13,071 bases of DNA. Origin: Pigoraptor vietnamica (lineage: Eukaryota; Opisthokonta; Filasterea). The position numbers were made by a program, and so were the translations under genes. Positions within the stretch are counted from its first letter, which is position 1, and every line of letters begins with the position of its first letter. The notes beneath the pieces were generated by a model. That model searched no databases. It had not been told where the DNA came from and saw only the letters and a list, made by a program, of their open reading frames with translations. The stretch spans positions 1-13,071 of the forward strand of contig CALSCQ010001752.1 in the NCBI GenBank assembly GCA_943704525.1, read 5' to 3'. This document shows positions 1-8,900 of the stretch, piece after piece.

Positions 1-160
1 GGGGGAATAAGAGGATTGTAATTACGGTGTTGGTATGTTGGTATGGCGCGCGCGTGCATTGGAGTGCGGCAAAGTTGTCGGTCAAGAGATCGATTAGTGG
101 CGAACGTGAGCATCGAACCTGCAACCTTACGATCCCATTTGTTGCCAAAAAAAACCCCAG
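1..160 (+). other. 3' part of an intron of the GIT-like gene
   Basis: The first clear coding sequence begins directly after an AG at 159-160 (context CCCCAG), preceded by a run of A and mixed sequence. None of the three forward frames upstream gives a sequence resembling the end of an ArfGAP domain, which is what would precede the ankyrin repeats in a GIT protein. I therefore read this stretch as intron. A donor-like GTGAGC lies at about 105, so an additional small exon before it cannot be fully excluded. The region is under 300 bases and I see nothing else certain in it. Confidence 0.6.
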
Positions 161-2311
161 GGCCTCCACGACGCTGCCGCATCCAACGATTTGCGGGCGA
201 TGATCCGCCTGCTAGCGCTCGGCGTCGACCTCAACCACGTCGTGCGCGACAGCGAGGGGTCCAGGACGGCGCTGTTCGCGGCCGCCAGCGGTGGGAACCT
301 CCCCGCCCTCCTCGTCCTCCTCGAGAACGGCGCCGACCCTTGCGCGACGGACGCCGACGGGCACACGCCGCTGTACTATGCGGCCCTCAACGGCCACACG
401 GTGGCGCAGAAGGCGCTGGTCACATGGCAAACGGCGTACAAGGTGGGCGCGTTCCCGCCGCCGAGCGATCCCGCGAAGCTCAAGCTCGGGAAGCTCTCGT
501 ACGGCGACTTTGACAATCTCGTTACGGACGTTCTCAGCGAAGTGCAAGACAGGTGGGTGTCGACATCGGTTTTCTGATTGCGCAGCCGTCATTTCTTCGC
601 GCGGACGTCACGAATCGTCGTTTGTGCATCGGTGGCGCAGGTTCCTCTCGAACGTGTCTGGACGGTCGTCGTCGGGCATGTCGGGCGTGCGCGAGGGCCG
701 GCGGAAGCTAGCGATGCTTGACGAGGACCAGGTGGGGTTTGGTCGCGGTCACATGTTTCACGTGATGGGGATATCAACTAGACACATTCGCGCGCACACG
801 CGGACGCAGCACGCACACACACATCGCACGAGTTCAAGCGTTCTCGCACCACAGCCCACTTACTACTTCGCACTATATTTGGGTTGGCTTTGCAGTTTGG
901 GACGCTTGCCGACAACATTTTTGAGGAGCTCGACGTGCGCCAGAAGGACGCCGTGAAGCGCGTGCGCAAGATGATGTTCGAGTCGTCCCTGGGTGAGTGT
1001 GTGTATGTGTGAAGAGTGTGTATGTGCGCGCGCATGTGTGTGTGAGTGTGTGAGTGTGTGAGTGATTGTTACAGCCAACTTCGTCCTTTGCATTCGTCGC
1101 GGTACGCTGGCGTATGCAGAAGCGCACATTCTTTAATATCGTTAACCCGTTTCTCTCCCCGTCCCTCCTCAGACTCCGAGGGACCGCCCGAGGAGCTTCT
1201 CAGCGCCCTACAGAGCGCGCAGGAGGCCGAAATCGCGGACGCAAAGGCCGTGGAGGACGATCTCGCCGATCTCGAATCGATGCTCAAGAAGCCCAAGGAC
1301 GGCGCTGCCAAGGAGGCCGCGAAGGAATCGCCGAAGCCTGTCGCTGTAGCTGCAGCGCCGACACCCGCACCCGCTGCCGCGCCGCCGGTTGAGGACGCCG
1401 CGCTGCGGGAAAAGCGCGAGCGGGAGAAGCTGGAAAGGGAGCGTGCAGAGAAGGAGCGGCTCGACCGCGAGAGGGAGCAGCGCGAGCGGGAGCGCGCGGA
1501 GCGGGAGCGCGCCGAGCTTGAGCGCCTTGACCGCGAGAGGGCAGAGAAGGAACGTATCGAGCGGGAACGCATTGAGAGGGAGCGTCAGGAGAAGTCGGAG
1601 AAGGAGAAGGGGGAGCGCGACCGTTACCTCAAGGAGAGGGCCGAGATCGACCGCATATGGGACGAGGCGCAGGCGGACGAGCGCGCCAAGCTGCCGGCGT
1701 CGAAGCGCGCGCCTGCGAACGCGCCCCCTCTGCGCACTTCGGTCGCCGCTCGCAGCTCCATCGCCTTGTCGTCCAGTAGCCAAGGGCCGCTGTCCCCTTC
1801 GCCCTCGCGACCCCTCTCCCAGTCGCCGGGCCCGCAGCGCACGGCCTCGACCGTTGCCGCAGCCAGTACGCCGACAGTGGCCTCCCCCGCAGCTCCGGCA
1901 TCTCCGGCACCGACGCCGTCGGCCGCAGCGCAGCCCGCACCGTCCGCTGCGCTTGCGGACACGCAGGGACAGATCCAAGACCAAGGGCAGCGTGTGACGG
2001 AGGCCATCTCGCAGCTCATGCAGACGATGAAGGCCGGTAATGCTGCGGCGTACATTGAGAACACGGTCGCGGTGATCAAGGCGTCCGGCGACCTCGTCAA
2101 GCTGAAGGACGTCGTCGTGCCCATGCTGCCCGCAGAGCGCGGGGCGCGCGCGACGGCGGCTTGTGATGCGCTTGTGGCGTCATTCACTCCGCTCGTCGCT
2201 GCAACCAAGGCGGCGGTTGGCGACGCGACGGTTGTTCAGTCGATGATGCGGTGCGCGTTTGAGGTGCTCAAGAAGACGCAGGAGTTTCTGCTCGCGGCCC
2301 TCGACGACTGA
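161..2311 (+). CDS. GIT: GIT-like ankyrin/SHD scaffold protein (ArfGAP family), 5'-partial
   Basis: Spliced model: 161-552, 641-731, 896-992 and 1173-2311, giving 572 residues with the N-terminus outside the window. All junctions are GT-AG and phase-matched. Residues 1-100 form ankyrin repeats (start GLHDAAASNDL, then TALFAAASGGN, then DGHTPLYYAALNGH). Two Spa2-homology motifs follow: LSYGDFDNLVTDVLSEVQDR near 112-131 and a second, GRRKLAMLDEDQFGTLADNI, near 150-170, continuing FEELDVRQ. Residues about 267-368 are an almost uninterrupted Arg/Glu-rich helix, then a Ser/Pro/Ala-rich linker. Residues about 456-572 resemble the C-terminal helical (FAT-like) domain of GIT proteins, including VTEAISQLMQ and MMRCAFEVLKKTQ. 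In animals GIT proteins inactivate Arf GTPases and scaffold PIX and paxillin at adhesions and endosomes; that role is family knowledge. The ArfGAP zinc finger is not visible because the window begins downstream of it. The order ankyrin-SHD-coil-GIT C-terminus makes another ankyrin family unlikely. Confidence 0.88.
782..835 (+). repeat. CA-rich simple repeat in GIT-like intron
   Basis: Degenerate CA/CGCA tract inside the intron between 732 and 895 (for example ACGCACACACACAT near 808-822). On the sense strand it is CA-rich, the opposite of the GT-rich tract in the next intron. It is non-coding by position. Confidence 0.7.
993..1068 (+). repeat. GT-rich simple repeat at the start of a GIT-like intron
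   Basis: The donor GTGAGT at 993 runs directly into a degenerate (GT)n/(GTGA)n tract with a central GCGCGCGC block near 1027-1033. The tract occupies about 40 percent of the 180-nt intron 993-1172. Donor-proximal GT tracts recur in other introns of this window. Confidence 0.75.
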
Positions 2312-2719
2312 GAGGCGCGCTGTTGTCATAACTGTCGCTGTTGTCTCGACATCTTTCGGGCGGGATGTCGACTCCGCACGCACTGCCAGTGTGCGAATGA
2401 ATCCTTGAGTGTAGAACAAGCCTTTCGAGAGCCCTTTGCGATATTATTCTCCTTATGTGCAATTGGACTGTGAAATAAGCCTACTGGGGAGGCGTCGCTT
2501 GTGCCGTCATGTCCCTTTGCGGCCTCCTTGTGTGCAATTGACTGTGGGGCAAGCCTACTAGCGAAGGGTTGCTTGTCCCTTTGCGATACAATCCTCCTTA
2601 TTATGTACATTTGCGCGCAAAAGGCGATTCGACGCGACTGCAAGCTCACACACGCGCAACGGCAACGGCACACGCTTTAAAGTCAACAGGACGCGAAAAT
2701 AACACGTTCGTCGCGCTCT
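2312..2719. other. Intergenic region between two convergent genes
   Basis: This gap separates the stop codon of the GIT-like gene (plus strand) from the stop codon of the PAP2 gene (minus strand). Both 3' untranslated regions must lie here. I see no canonical AATAAA on either strand; AATAAG occurs on the plus strand near 2474 and on the minus strand near 2600. Its main structure is the tandem repeat at 2432-2617. Open frames crossing it are short and show no family resemblance. Confidence 0.7.
2432..2617 (+). repeat. Three degenerate tandem copies of a 64-81 bp unit
   Basis: Each copy begins CCCTTTGCG: copy 1 at 2432-2512 (81 bp), copy 2 at 2513-2576 (64 bp), copy 3 at 2577 to about 2617 (truncated). 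Copies 1 and 2 share TGTGCAATT, GACTGTG, AAGCCTACT and a closing GCTTGT in the same order; copy 3 shares the start, CTCCTTAT and ATGTACATT. The repeat lies wholly in the 3' intergenic region and has no coding frame that I can support. Confidence 0.8.
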
Positions 2720-5511
2720 TCAGTCGACCCCTAGTCGCCAGCACGCAAGTCCGACCATGCCAAAGACGAACATGACGACGTATGCTACGACTGTGCGGTG
2801 TGTCGCGCCCTTCACGCGCATACCGATCACCTGTGGAACAAAGAAGACGAAAGTGAGCCGAAACACGCGACAAGCAGTCTGCGGACGTGCGCGCACACAC
2901 AGCCACACAATACGCGGTTACAGGGGACCCACCGTGCAGAACGCGGCGGCGCCAATCGCATAGACGTACGCGTACCACGCGGGCGAGTGCGGCGAAGGGA
3001 GCGCAACATCCGATCGCGTGTTGGGTCGGCAGAGGAACACGATTTGAAATACGACGCAGGGGAACAGCATGCTGCAAGGAATGCGAGGTGAGTCCAGACA
3101 CCATTAACACATTCGAGCGGGAGCTGAGAGGCAAGGGGGGGAAGTGAACGAAGGACAGACCCACCCAAACGCGTGGTGGCACTTGACCCAGAAGCGAATG
3201 GGCTTTGCGACAAAGATGACAGTGAGAAAGACGCTGCCGACAGACGACAGCACGACGACCGCCCAGTTGAGTCCGGACAGCGTCGACCACCGAAGCACGT
3301 GAACGCCGAAGCCGTAGCATTCGTCTGCGGCGAAAGAATGGGCGAGCGTGCGGACAAATTGGCGTTGAGATAATGAAGAGAAACCAAAAGATAAACAGAT
3401 AACAAAACAGCTCGCGGCACACGCGCACTCACGTCGTGCGTATGCGCAGGACCATGACATTGGAGGGCATGCACAGCGGTGTCTGGCAGAAAGTGACATT
3501 GACCCACCGTCAAGACAACTCTTGCACCGCGCAATTTCCGCGATGTAGAGACCGGCGCCAATAGCACACACAATCGTTCCCTTTGAACGTCAAAGCAGAG
3601 GGTTGAAAGAGATGAGCCGAACATGCCTCCGTCGGCGTGCACACGCACGTACCAGAAGTGAGTACGCCAAAACCAAACAGTCTCAGCGTGTGCGACTGAG
3701 TGTGCGTGTGCATGTGGAGACATTCGCCCACCTGCACCATGCCCACGGCGCAGTCCGACGGATAATGCGCGCCCATGTTCACCTGCGTGCGATATGAAGA
3801 GAACGCATGAGTGCCAGGAAGGATATGGACGTACTTTAGAGGGGCGATCCGTGTGCGCGTGAGTGTGTGCGTGTGAGCGTGTGCGCGCGCGTGCAATTAT
3901 TCCCACGCCAAAATGCACAGTAAGCGCACCCTCGTGAAGGAGAGGAGAAGCGCAGCGCCGACGATGCACAGGAAACCGGGCCACGCGAGGTGAGTCACGT
4001 GCGTGTCGTGCGCGTAATTATAGGCCGCGATGGCGCCGTACGTGTACACCACGCCGCACGTGACTGCCCGCGACGGAAATGACGACGTCAAGTCACGCCG
4101 CACCTGCGGATGAACGCGTGAGTGCGCTTGCAGACGAAACGGAAGACTGAGGGAATGCACATACATGCGCAAAACAACCACGCCAACAATTCTTACATGC
4201 ATACGCACGGAACATGCGCACGTAGAATACAAACAACCATACAACAACCCGAGAACACATCAGCCACAAGCAAGCAATGACACGTGGATGGCAGTCACAT
4301 GCACACACCTTGCGCGCACGTCCGACCATGTACGGCCTGTACCTCCAGATGAATCGCTTCGGTATTTGGGAGACGCCGCACAGCCCAAGCATGAGAAAGG
4401 TCGCGAATTGCGCGAGGGCGTCGAGGCCCATTATGTGCAACACCATGGGCACCGCAATGCCCGTCTCCACCGCCGTCAGTGCTGAGGGGATGCAGGAATT
4501 GATGAGCACAAACACACGCACACACACACACAGCCACACACACACACACACATACGCACGCACGCACGCACAGACAAGACCACACACACACACACGCGCG
4601 CGCGCGCACGCACGCACAGAGGGCGCGGACAGTGACGCAGACGCAGACTTAAACACACTCCAAAGTAACAGCAACCCACCGAGACACACAATGTTGAAGA
4701 AGTGGAGGACCCTGCCACCCGGCCGTTGGCACATGCGAATAATGGGGTCATCGAACCAGGCAAGCTTGTCTTCCCACGACTGCGGAAACCGCCACACGTC
4801 TGTGGTTGTGCGAAGGATCAGTGGCACCGATCATTTCACGTGCGTGCACACGCCACGCCCAAGTGCGCACGTTGCAGATACACAAATCTCCACTTCATAC
4901 ACGCGCACACCGAAGTCATGCACACACACTTGCGTACATTCATAGAGAGACATGCACGCTAGAGACGCAAACATACACGTGTGCGCACCATATGCAGAGT
5001 TTGTGTGTGATAACTAACATTGGGCACATCTTTCTACACGGAAGCCTCGCGCATCCCCAAACACAGCACAACACCCGCGCCACTCACAGTCGTCCTTCGG
5101 TCCGTGCTCGTCGTCCCCCGACCCCTTGTCGATAGACGCAGTTCGCACAATCGCAAATCGCTCCCCAGTCGATCCCGACCGCAGCAGCCCTCGCGTTGCG
5201 TCGTCGTCGTTCCCAGGCCCCTCGTTCGCTCCTTCCACGCCCTCCCTCTCGTCATCCGTCGCTTCTTCCTCCTCCTCGCTCACAATGGCAGTGTAACCGG
5301 CGTCATCTTGCAGCCCATCGCGCGGGTCGAGACAAGTCAACAGCTCATCAAACGAGCGGTCGGCGCCGTTCGCCCTCCCGTCGTCCACGACGTCGATGGC
5401 AGAGACAACGGCCACGATGCGGTCCGCAATAGACGCACGCCGCGATAGCCGCGAACCCGAGCGCACAAGCACGCCCGGTGGGTCGCCGGCGGCATCGCCC
5501 CCTTCCGCCAT
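2720..5511 (-). CDS. PAP2-superfamily integral membrane phosphatase
   Basis: Nine exons on the minus strand: 5511-5088, 4799-4680, 4481-4309, 4103-3930, 3782-3732, 3580-3508, 3324-3165, 3071-2933 and 2830-2720, giving 474 residues with all phases matching. The ATG at 5511 has A at -3 and G at +4. Residues 1-141 are hydrophilic and acidic (EEEEEATDDE), probably a disordered cytosolic tail. After that come about eight or nine hydrophobic helices. The PAP2 motifs are K223-x6-R230-P231 (KRFIWRYRP), a divergent C2 at 249-252 (PSRA where PSGH is usual), and R297-x5-H303-x3-D307 (TRVNMGAHYPSD). Family members hydrolyse lipid phosphates or pyrophosphates such as phosphatidate, sphingosine phosphate or polyprenyl pyrophosphate; the substrate cannot be told here. 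The C3 motif is split by the intron after R297. The donor GTGCGC at 3929 is weak but is required by the motif. A second in-frame donor exists for exon 6. The C-terminal helices beyond the usual six are an extension. Confidence 0.88.
4506..4618. repeat. Compound CA/GCAC/CG microsatellite inside a PAP2 intron
   Basis: This tract lies in the intron 4679-4482 of the minus-strand PAP2 gene, so it is GT/GC-rich in the transcript. It contains (CA)n blocks, a (GCAC)n block near 4555-4571, and an uninterrupted alternating purine-pyrimidine run near 4580-4617 with a GCGCGCGCGC core. It fills most of the intron. Confidence 0.85.
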
Positions 5512-5529
5512 GTTCGTTCACTCGCCTCC

Positions 5530-5547
5530 CCTTCGCGCTTGCGAAGG
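5530..5547. promoter_or_regulatory. Perfect 7-bp inverted repeat (hairpin), probable PAP2 5' UTR
   Basis: The sequence reads CCTTCGC, then GCTT, then GCGAAGG: a perfect 7-bp stem with a 4-nt loop. It lies 19-36 nt upstream of the PAP2 start codon. In the transcript it would form a GC-rich stem-loop just before the start; as DNA it could be a dyad binding site. Confidence 0.5.
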
Positions 5548-5719
5548 TTAGATCCCAGGAAAAGAAGGACTTAGCACATGCCGACGTTCCCTCCTTCCTT
5601 CTCCCTTGCTTTCTCTTTCTCTTCGTTCGCGACTGTACGAGTAAAATAACATGCGCATCGTTTGTGTGTGTGTGTTGTGCGTGTGTTGCGTATGTGTGTG
5701 GCACAGCCATTTGTGTCTG

Positions 5720-5735
5720 CTGGACAACTGTCCAG
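5720..5735. promoter_or_regulatory. Dyad CTGGACA-AC-TGTCCAG
   Basis: Perfect 7-bp arms around a 2-nt centre, in the middle of the divergent promoter. It is shaped like a binding site for a dimeric factor; no factor can be named from sequence. Confidence 0.45.
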
Positions 5736-5760
5736 ACTGCGACACTGCCGAGATGGGCGG

Positions 5761-5770
5761 CGCACGTGCG
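5761..5770. promoter_or_regulatory. 10-bp palindrome containing an E-box (CACGTG)
   Basis: CGCACGTGCG is a perfect palindrome with CACGTG at its centre, the canonical site of bHLH/bHLH-Zip dimers. It sits 26 bp from the previous dyad and 5 bp from the next one. A second CACGTG is at 5908-5913, just before the TANGO6 start codon. Confidence 0.45.
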
Positions 5771-5774
5771 GTGA

Positions 5775-5798
5775 TTGCGATTTGGAGTTCAATCGCAA
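5775..5798. promoter_or_regulatory. 8-bp inverted repeat TTGCGATT / AATCGCAA
   Basis: Perfect 8-bp arms at 5775-5782 and 5791-5798 are separated by an 8-nt spacer. This is the longest perfect dyad that I noticed in the divergent promoter. Function unknown. Confidence 0.45.
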
Positions 5799-5920
5799 CG
5801 CCACTCTTATTCAAACGCAGCCGTGCTGTTAATGCGCGTGAGTGAGACAGTCGTCGACGCTGCTCCGCGTGGCGATGTCGCTCGAGGATGTGATGCGCAG
5901 TTGACAACACGTGAGAGAGG

Positions 5921-8900
5921 ATGGCCACCCAACGGTGTCTTGCGCTCGCACGGGCGCTCCTATTTAACAACCCGTGCAGCAACAGCACTGGCGACGCATC
6001 ACGTGCGGCGTCGCTTGACGCAGCGCTTGAGGAAGGTCTCGCACGCCTTCGGGGCCTTTTGACCTCTGCCGACAATTCACCCCCTGAAAGCGGCGCTTCA
6101 TGCTCAACAAATGCACTTTGCGCTGTTGCGGCAGAAGTCGCAAGCGAAGAGTCCGTGCGTTGGCGCTATGCGCGTGCATGCGTTGCGCTCCTCGATGCCT
6201 TTGTCGAGAGCGCATCCAGCGGAGACGGCGGAGTTGAGGATGCGTGCGCAATGCTGTCGACCGAGGACACTCGCGCGCTGCGACACGTCGTCGAATTGGT
6301 CGTGTGCCTTGGCGTTCTCCCCAATCTCTCGCAGGGTGTGGGCGTTCCGGTCGACCGCCGCACAAACCGCGGGGCTACGCTTGCCATTCGGGCCTCCGAA
6401 ACGGACGTGCCGCCAAGCGCAGACGCGCGTGCCGAGCGGCTCTCGTTGTGCGTCGAGTCCCTCGTTAACGTGTGCACGCGACCGTCCCTGCGGGCGCTTC
6501 TTATGTCGTCGTCCGTCGGAGATGTCGTGGCGGGTCTCTTGCAGCTCGCACACGAGCCAATGAGTGGGAGTGCGGGCGAGGGCGTGGGATCGGCAGGCGC
6601 TGCACTCGTCTCTTCACCCGCGGACGTGGCGTCGGCCGTCGTTTCGGGCACTTCACGGCGACGCGATTTGGCGCTTCGGGCCGAGCGACTCCTCGACCGC
6701 CTTCTTCCATCTCTCTCTCCCTCCGAGGCACTCGCTGCGCTTGCCCCGCTGTCGGGCTCCCCCACACGACCGGCCCCGGAGTGGCTTCGTCGCGTGACGG
6801 GCGCGCTATCGTCGCGCACGCTCATGCGCACCGGCGGCGTCGTTGCGCTTGCAACCGCCATGCTGGGTGCCGCGGAGAGGGGTGCGGGCGTGGACGGTGC
6901 GGATGGCGGCGAAGAACAGGACGAATCTGCAAAAGTTGACTGGAAGGCGACCGAGCGCGTGGCCAAGCTCGTGTCTGCGGTGCCGAGGGTGGTTGCGTCG
7001 GTCGAAGAGTATTACGCGGCCATCTGTCCGCAAGTCGTCGCGGTGTTGCGCGATGCGGCGGCGGACATTAAGGGGAGGCGTCCGTCGCCGGCGCTCGTCG
7101 CGACGATGGTGCGCTTGGTCTCTTCCCTGTTCGCACGCAATGCGGCGCTTGCGGAGCGGTTGCTTTTGTCGCCTCTGCTCGCGAATTTGTCTGTCGCGGC
7201 GACCCTAGTCGGCGTCGGGAAGGAAACGGACGGGTGCGAAGATGCGACGGCGCTTCTGCGGGGTGCCTCGCTGGGCGGCGGATCAAGCCGTGTCGTCGTG
7301 GTCGGTGAGAGCGAACTGAGTGCCGCTGTGCAGTCGCTGCACCGCATCGTGGCTATGGCAGGAGCCGGACCCGCTCTTGTCGCAGCATGTGTCGAACACG
7401 TGCCCGTCCTGTTTCGCCTCCACCTCCACTGCCGCGGCGCCCCGACGGCCCTCAGGAGTCCCGTGCATGAGGCCCTGGTCGCGCTTCTTCGCCTTGCCGA
7501 AGTGTCGCAAGCTGTAGACGCCCTCTACCGCGCAGTGTTTCCGCGCACACGAACGTCGCAGCACGCGCCGTCGTATGCATTTGCGAGCGGTCCTTCCGGC
7601 GGCGTTGTTTTGCAATCGGTGGATGCCACGGACGGCGGCAGCGCTTCTGACGACGAGTGGCTTGCGGCATGCGTCGTGGAGCTGATCGTGACGGTGGCGA
7701 GCGATACCCTATCGTGTGCAGTGTTCTTGCGCCTTTTGGCCGATTATTCGGACGCGTCTGGGTGCGGGACGACTGGATCTGAGCCTGCAGGGTGTGGTAC
7801 TGAGCGCTCGCGGACGGTGCTGCTTCACGTCGTCCTCGCGCTTGCCGAGAGTCTCGGGCCCGCCTTGCTCAAGGACGCGTCGCACGTGATTGCATTTGTG
7901 GCTGCCGTTTTGAATGCGGCCGTTGCGGCGGTCGACGCGGAAGAAGGAGAGGAGGGAGAGGGACGGAGCGAGCACGTGCCGCGCGTATTGCGGGGCATTG
8001 CGACTCACGCGTCGTCTGCCGTGGACGAGGATCGCGCGGAGACCGTGTCGGTGGCGCTTGCATTGCTGGCCGTGCTCGTCGAGGACGAATCGCGGCTGAC
8101 GGACGCGCAGTCGACGCAGCTACTCGCACTCCTCCCACTACTCGACACCATCTCTCGCTCTCAATCTCAACCGTCGGCGGGCGAGGTTCACAGCGGCTCT
8201 AACCGCTTGGACGTCCCGCCGGTGCCTCTCCGCGGCCTGTCGGAAGACGTCGTCCTCCTGGCGCGTGACCTCCGCGACAAAGTGGCCATTCACAAGGCGG
8301 TCGCCGCCCGCAAGCGCGCACAACAGGCAACCGCGCAGCCCGGGGCCAAGTCGCCCGCATCGCAGCACAGCGAGACGTTCGCTCACGTGATGGACATGTT
8401 GAAGGACCCCCTGCTGCCGGTGCGCGCCCACGGCCTGATGGGGCTGCGCAGGCTCGTTCTCCGAGGGGATGCGGAGGCGCGCGCGAACACGGCGACGGCG
8501 ATGGCACTGTTTGAAAACGCGCTTGAGGACCCGGATAGCTACATGTACCTGACGGCGATCAACGGGCTTGCGGCGATGGCGGACGTGATGCCGCGGAGGG
8601 CCATCCCGCACCTCGCACGGGAGTTTTCCGACAAGCAGCGGGCTCCAGACACCCGCCTGCGAATTGGTGAGGCGCTGTTGTTGGCTGCCGAACGGCTTGG
8701 AGAGGCACTCCCGCGACACGCCGGCGAATTCCTCGCGGCTTTCTTTGCGGGCGCTCGCGATGAGGACGCGCTTGTGCGGGCGAGCAGCCTGTCGAACATC
8801 GGGACGATCGCCGGCAATCTCCGCTATGCCATCCACCCGTTCGTCGTGGAGATTCTATCGTGCGCGGAGGCCGTCGCAAGGTACGACCGAGACGCGATGG

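Larger units (their letters stand above)
5512..5920. promoter_or_regulatory. Divergent promoter region between PAP2 and TANGO6 genes
   Basis: The start codons at 5511 (minus) and 5921 (plus) face away from each other across 409 bp, so both promoters and 5' untranslated regions must be here. Contents seen: a hairpin at 5530-5547, a pyrimidine-rich stretch near 5583-5628, a TG-rich tract at 5658-5701, three dyads between 5720 and 5798, and a CACGTG at 5908-5913. I see no convincing TATA box, and no protein-coding frame with family resemblance. An upstream non-coding exon for either gene is possible. Confidence 0.65.

Noticed and set aside
95-145. A tRNA 3'-half-like sequence on the minus strand, with a Pol III B-box-like GGTTCGATGCT.
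   Set aside because: The T-stem pairs at only about three of five positions, no matching 5' acceptor strand exists in the adjacent sequence, and the A-box candidate (TGGCAACAAATGGG) is poor and too close. It is at best a relic.
1208-1984. A 258-codon open frame on the minus strand.
   Set aside because: It is the antisense of the Arg/Glu-rich and Ser/Pro-rich GIT exon. Its Arg/Leu/Cys-heavy composition is the expected mirror of that codon bias, with no domain.
3483-3508. A 25-nt intron in the PAP2 gene (GTGGGT...CCAG).
   Set aside because: It is far shorter than every other intron here, and the following exon would end in the wrong phase for the next acceptor at 3325.
2827-3984. A 385-codon minus-strand open frame.
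   Set aside because: It runs through several PAP2 introns in a frame different from the accepted exons and encodes no PAP2 motif; the spliced model explains the region better.
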